Assembly: GCA_031554215.1 (NCBI GenBank)
Contig: JAVBKF010000022.1
Location: 1-8,367, forward strand
From: JAVBKE01 sp031554215
GTDB taxonomy: Bacteria > Bacillota > Bacilli > JARBTR01
Direction: 5' to 3'
DNA length: 8,367 nt
Within the stretch, counting starts at the first letter, position 1, and each line of letters starts with the position of its first letter. A model generated the notes under the pieces. It made no database searches. It was not told the origin of the DNA and saw nothing but the letters and a program-made list of their open reading frames with translations. A program made the translations under genes and the position numbers. Shown in pieces: positions 6,251 through 8,367 of this stretch.

Positions 6251-7024
6251 TCACTGCGCAACGTAAATCAAGTAGCATAGATACAATTGGATTGGATAGA
6301 TGAGGTAGAAGAACAATTTAACATCCTTCCCTCGCTTACTATTATAAAAAGCAATGAATACTGACGAAAACAACATCATCCACTGATAGCCCTCTGTGAA
6401 GATATCTATGCCCGCAGGTTGTAAAATCAAAGTCGTAATTGAAACAACGATCAGTGCAGCAATCTGTAGATATTTTTTTTGGTAAAAAATATAAAATAAT
6501 AATCCTAGCAAGATCAAGGTCACACTGCTGTCATTTAAGAATACGTTCGGAATGACAGTAACATACATAGACAATGCAGTGCTGTGTCCGACTAGCAGCA
6601 CGAGAATTAGTGATACTAGAACCGGAATAAACAACCAGATAAAAGCACAAATGATTGCTACCACATTTCGCTGTTTGATGTAAGTAATGAGCCGGTCGAC
6701 AATCCATATATACAAGGCTGTCAGAAACAGGGTGCCAAAAACATTTCCAAGCACGAGGAATTCACTGCTAGGCAATGCTTGCGTCACAATGAGATTGCAA
6801 ATCCCCATCAGCCAGAAAGCCGCTAGTAACCGAAAAAGGTAACTGGACTCACTGCTTGTATGCTTAAATCCTTCCACCGTTGTAAAAACAAAAATAGGGG
6901 CTGCAAGTGCACCAAGCCAACCAACCGGGGCAGGTAACTCAAGGAACGTACTGAGAGAATAACAGATGGTTAAGAAGACACCAATAAGCTTTAATTGAAA
7001 GTTTGTCAGGCTTAATTTAGACAT
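6251..7024 (-). CDS. Divergent TraX-family membrane protein
   Basis: The 257-residue hydrophobic protein has roughly eight to nine predicted membrane segments. TraX signatures are APIFVFTTVEGFKHT (42-56), YLFRLL (62-67), NVFGTL (94-99), FYNSKRG (226-232) and FFYLIYPIQLYL (238-249). TraX of conjugative plasmids is needed for pilin N-acetylation, and the family is distantly related to membrane acyltransferases; chromosomal Firmicutes members have no settled role. Here the usual Asp-His in the first helix (family pattern LKxIAxxxMxxDH) is replaced by LKLIGVFLTICYSL, and the usual YPxHL is YPIQL, so catalysis may be lost or changed. No other transfer genes are nearby. AAAGG sits about eight bases before the ATG. 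Confidence 0.75.
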   Translation of the reverse strand: MSKLSLTNFQLKLIGVFLTICYSLSTFLELPAPVGWLGALAAPIFVFTTVEGFKHTSSESSYLFRLLAAFWLMGICNLIVTQALPSSEFLVLGNVFGTLFLTALYIWIVDRLITYIKQRNVVAIICAFIWLFIPVLVSLILVLLVGHSTALSMYVTVIPNVFLNDSSVTLILLGLLFYIFYQKKYLQIAALIVVSITTLILQPAGIDIFTEGYQWMMLFSSVFIAFYNSKRGKDVKLFFYLIYPIQLYLCYLIYVAQ

Positions 7025-7066
7025 GAATTCGTACCTTTCTATAAACCATTTTCGCTCAAAAAATTT

Positions 7067-7095
7067 ATTATATGTATATAGTTATAACACATTTC
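7067..7095 (-). promoter_or_regulatory. Candidate promoter of the traX-like gene
   Basis: TATAAT at 7072-7067 on the minus strand lies about 42 bases before the ATG in very AT-rich DNA. The hexamer 17 bases upstream (GAAATG) is a poor -35, so only the -10 is convincing. Confidence 0.35.
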
Positions 7096-7122
7096 CACGC
7101 TTGTTTCCTTAGTACATTTTCC

Positions 7123-7211
7123 AAAAGCACCTGTGTGCCTGACGAGCGGCAATCTATAGCAGAAGGGTTTCACTCTTCGGCCCAGAGGCTAGGTAGCCTT
7201 TTCAATCGTCA
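7123..7211 (-). ncRNA. Structured segment upstream of the traX-like gene, identity unknown
   Basis: On the minus strand, TGACGA (7211-7206) pairs with TCGTCA (7145-7140) and encloses two stems: AGGCTA/TAGCCT (7199-7194 with 7191-7186) and GAAG/CTTC (7178-7175 with 7165-7162). Directly abutting is AGGCAC/GTGCTT (7140-7135 with 7130-7125), running into TTTT (7126-7123). A closed junction followed by a terminator-like hairpin suits a cis-regulatory leader, or simply the 3' end of the dehydrogenase transcript. It matches no riboswitch class I can name with confidence. Confidence 0.25.
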
Positions 7212-7283
7212 CTTGTGCTCACCATTTCATAATCAAAAAACACTCATGAAAAATAATTCCGAAGTAGTTTCATACAAAATTCG

Positions 7284-7299
7284 GCATGAATGATCATGC
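7284..7299 (-). terminator. Weak stem-loop after the dehydrogenase gene
   Basis: GCATGA (7299-7294) and TCATGC (7289-7284) pair on the minus strand around a TCAT loop, 20 bases past the dehydrogenase stop. The following sequence has only AATTTTG, so it would be an inefficient terminator. Confidence 0.35.
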
Positions 7300-7318
7300 A
7301 GGTGGGGCTATCTTTTCA

Positions 7319-8287
7319 TTACGCCAAATGATTGACAATATATAATGGTTTTTCACCACTTAGCGCACGGACAACGTTACTCGCTGCAATACACGCCATT
7401 TGTTCCCTTGCCTCAAATGTTGCATTGCCGATATGTGGTGTGAGGACGATATTTGGCATTCGTTTCAGTGCCTCACCAATTTGAGGTTCAAACTCAAATA
7501 CATCGAGTGCTGCCCCTTCAATCTGCTTCTCAGTTAGTGCTTTCACCAAGGCCGATTCCTTCACAATTGGTCCACGCGAAGCGTTAATTAGGTATGCTGT
7601 CGGCTTCATTAGCGCGAACTGTGGCTCGGCAATCATATGTGCCATCTCTTGCTTATACGAACAGTTCAGCGTTACAAAGTCAGCACGCTGAAGCAACTCC
7701 TCGAGCGGCACATAAGTGGCCTTACAGGCAACCTCTATCTCACTGCTCTTTCTCTCGGGTGAATAATATAGAACCTCAAGATCAAACCCCGCTGCACGCC
7801 GCGCAACTGCCTGTCCGATATTCCCGAGCCCAATAATCCCAAGTGTTTTGCCAGTCACTTCTCTTCCCAAAAAGAAAAGCGGTGACCAGCCATTAAATCC
7901 AGTTGTCCTACATAATTGATCCCCTTCTGCTACTCGTCGTGCACTGGCCAAAATCAAAGCCATTGTCAAATCAGCAGTCGCTGCTGTAGAAGCATGTGGT
8001 GTATTCGTCACGTAAATACTTTTCTCCTTGGCATAGTCACAATCAATATTATTAGTACCAGCACCGTAATTAGCAATAATTTTTACATGATCTGCCGCAT
8101 CTATTACCTTTTGCGGCACTGGCGTTGACAACAAACTGAGGATTGCATCAGCATCCCTAGCCCTCTCCATCAACTCTTGTTCAGAAATCAATTGTTCACC
8201 TGTAAATAGATCAATCTCCAGATTAGCTGCTTGCAAAATCTCTAACCCTGCTTGCGGAATTGCACCTGCTACAACGACCTTTTTCAT
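7319..8287 (-). CDS. D-isomer-specific 2-hydroxyacid dehydrogenase
   Basis: Reduces a 2-keto acid such as glyoxylate, hydroxypyruvate or 2-ketogluconate to the D-hydroxyacid, or the reverse, in the cytoplasm. Counting from the ATG at 8287 the protein has 322 residues, normal for the family. It shows NYGAGTNNID (74-83), the nucleotide-binding GLGNIG (153-158), SRGPIV with the substrate Arg (R238), DVFEFEP with the catalytic Glu (E267) and TPHIGNAT with the catalytic His (H285). After the second strand it reads YYSPERK, not the acidic residue typical of NAD enzymes, which suggests NADP(H). The in-frame ATG at 8299 has no ribosome site, whereas GGAG stands six bases before 8287. It appears monocistronic. 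Exact substrate is not decidable. Confidence 0.92.
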   Translation of the reverse strand: MKKVVVAGAIPQAGLEILQAANLEIDLFTGEQLISEQELMERARDADAILSLLSTPVPQKVIDAADHVKIIANYGAGTNNIDCDYAKEKSIYVTNTPHASTAATADLTMALILASARRVAEGDQLCRTTGFNGWSPLFFLGREVTGKTLGIIGLGNIGQAVARRAAGFDLEVLYYSPERKSSEIEVACKATYVPLEELLQRADFVTLNCSYKQEMAHMIAEPQFALMKPTAYLINASRGPIVKESALVKALTEKQIEGAALDVFEFEPQIGEALKRMPNIVLTPHIGNATFEAREQMACIAASNVVRALSGEKPLYIVNHLA

Positions 8288-8293
8288 ATCGAT

Positions 8294-8297
8294 CTCC
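8294..8297 (-). promoter_or_regulatory. Ribosome binding site deciding the dehydrogenase start
   Basis: GGAG on the minus strand is six bases before ATG 8287 and directly follows the upstream ATG at 8299 (ATGGAG). The upstream ATG has only AATGAATAGAA before it, so 8287 is preferred. Confidence 0.6.
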
Positions 8298-8329
8298 ATT
8301 TCTATTCATTCTTGACTGACTACAACTTC

Positions 8330-8358
8330 ATTATAGTGCAAATTGTCAGGGGCATCTA
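8330..8358 (-). promoter_or_regulatory. Candidate promoter of the dehydrogenase gene
   Basis: A perfect TATAAT (8335-8330, minus strand) lies about 42 bases before the chosen ATG. The -35 at 17 bases spacing is TAGATG (three of six). The window ends nine bases further on, so any upstream operator is cut off. Confidence 0.4.
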
Positions 8359-8367
8359 GATCCGATC

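Noticed and set aside
6251..7024. The TraX-like protein as a sign of an integrated conjugative element.
   Set aside because: No relaxase, coupling protein, integrase, att repeat or tRNA is visible, and chromosomal TraX homologues are common in Firmicutes.
7123..7211. Strings GCCGAAG and TCGTCAGGCA on the minus strand recall pieces of the glycine or ydaO-type riboswitches.
   Set aside because: The rest of the conserved cores (for example the GAGAG strand and CAAA segments of the glycine aptamer) is missing and the downstream gene does not fit, so no riboswitch class is assigned.
7072..7293. Plus-strand 73-codon ORF opposite the spacer before the traX-like gene.
   Set aside because: No ribosome site, no recognisable protein character, and it covers the inverted repeats and the traX promoter region.

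Overview
The window looks like chromosomal DNA from a low-to-moderate GC Gram-positive bacterium of the Bacillales type. The reasons are AGGAGG-type ribosome binding sites, sigma-A-like promoters, compact rho-independent terminators, and a LutA/LutB/LutC set whose lengths and motifs match the Bacillus lactate-utilization operon. Genus cannot be fixed from the sequence alone.

Layout. Bases 3-86 hold the last 27 codons of an unidentified plus-strand gene, closed by a strong terminator (97-148). A gap of about 300 bases follows, with one small unexplained ORF. The minus-strand operon lutA-lutB-lutC (3439 down to 449) comes next, with a recognisable promoter (3479-3507), a 157-base lutA-lutB gap, a 4-base lutB/lutC overlap and a terminator at 393-420. 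A roughly 475-base spacer rich in inverted repeats separates lutA from a divergent plus-strand gene (3918-5447) for a membrane-anchored family 2 glycosyltransferase. A bidirectional terminator (5515-5568) serves this gene and the convergent minus-strand genes beyond it. Those encode a DUF2238/YjdF-like membrane protein (5596-6165) and a divergent TraX-family membrane protein (6251-7024). A 294-base spacer with a small structured segment leads to a D-isomer-specific 2-hydroxyacid dehydrogenase (7319-8287), whose promoter region runs to the window end.

How the genes relate. LutABC oxidises L-lactate to pyruvate through iron-sulfur proteins. The dehydrogenase also acts on 2-hydroxy/2-keto acids (D-isomer type), but it is a separate transcription unit, so a functional link is only a guess. 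The glycosyltransferase stands alone, without the deacetylase, export or cyclic-di-GMP partner genes usual for polysaccharide operons. The DUF2238 and TraX genes may be co-transcribed, but a TATAAT box lies between them.

No phage, insertion sequence, CRISPR array, tRNA, rRNA or defence locus is visible, and no clearly new multi-gene system. The most interesting items are the glycosyltransferase without N-terminal membrane helices, the TraX protein that has lost its family's Asp-His and His positions, and two structured intergenic segments. Three gene starts (lutA, glycosyltransferase, dehydrogenase) are placed at internal ATGs because only those have well-placed ribosome binding sites.
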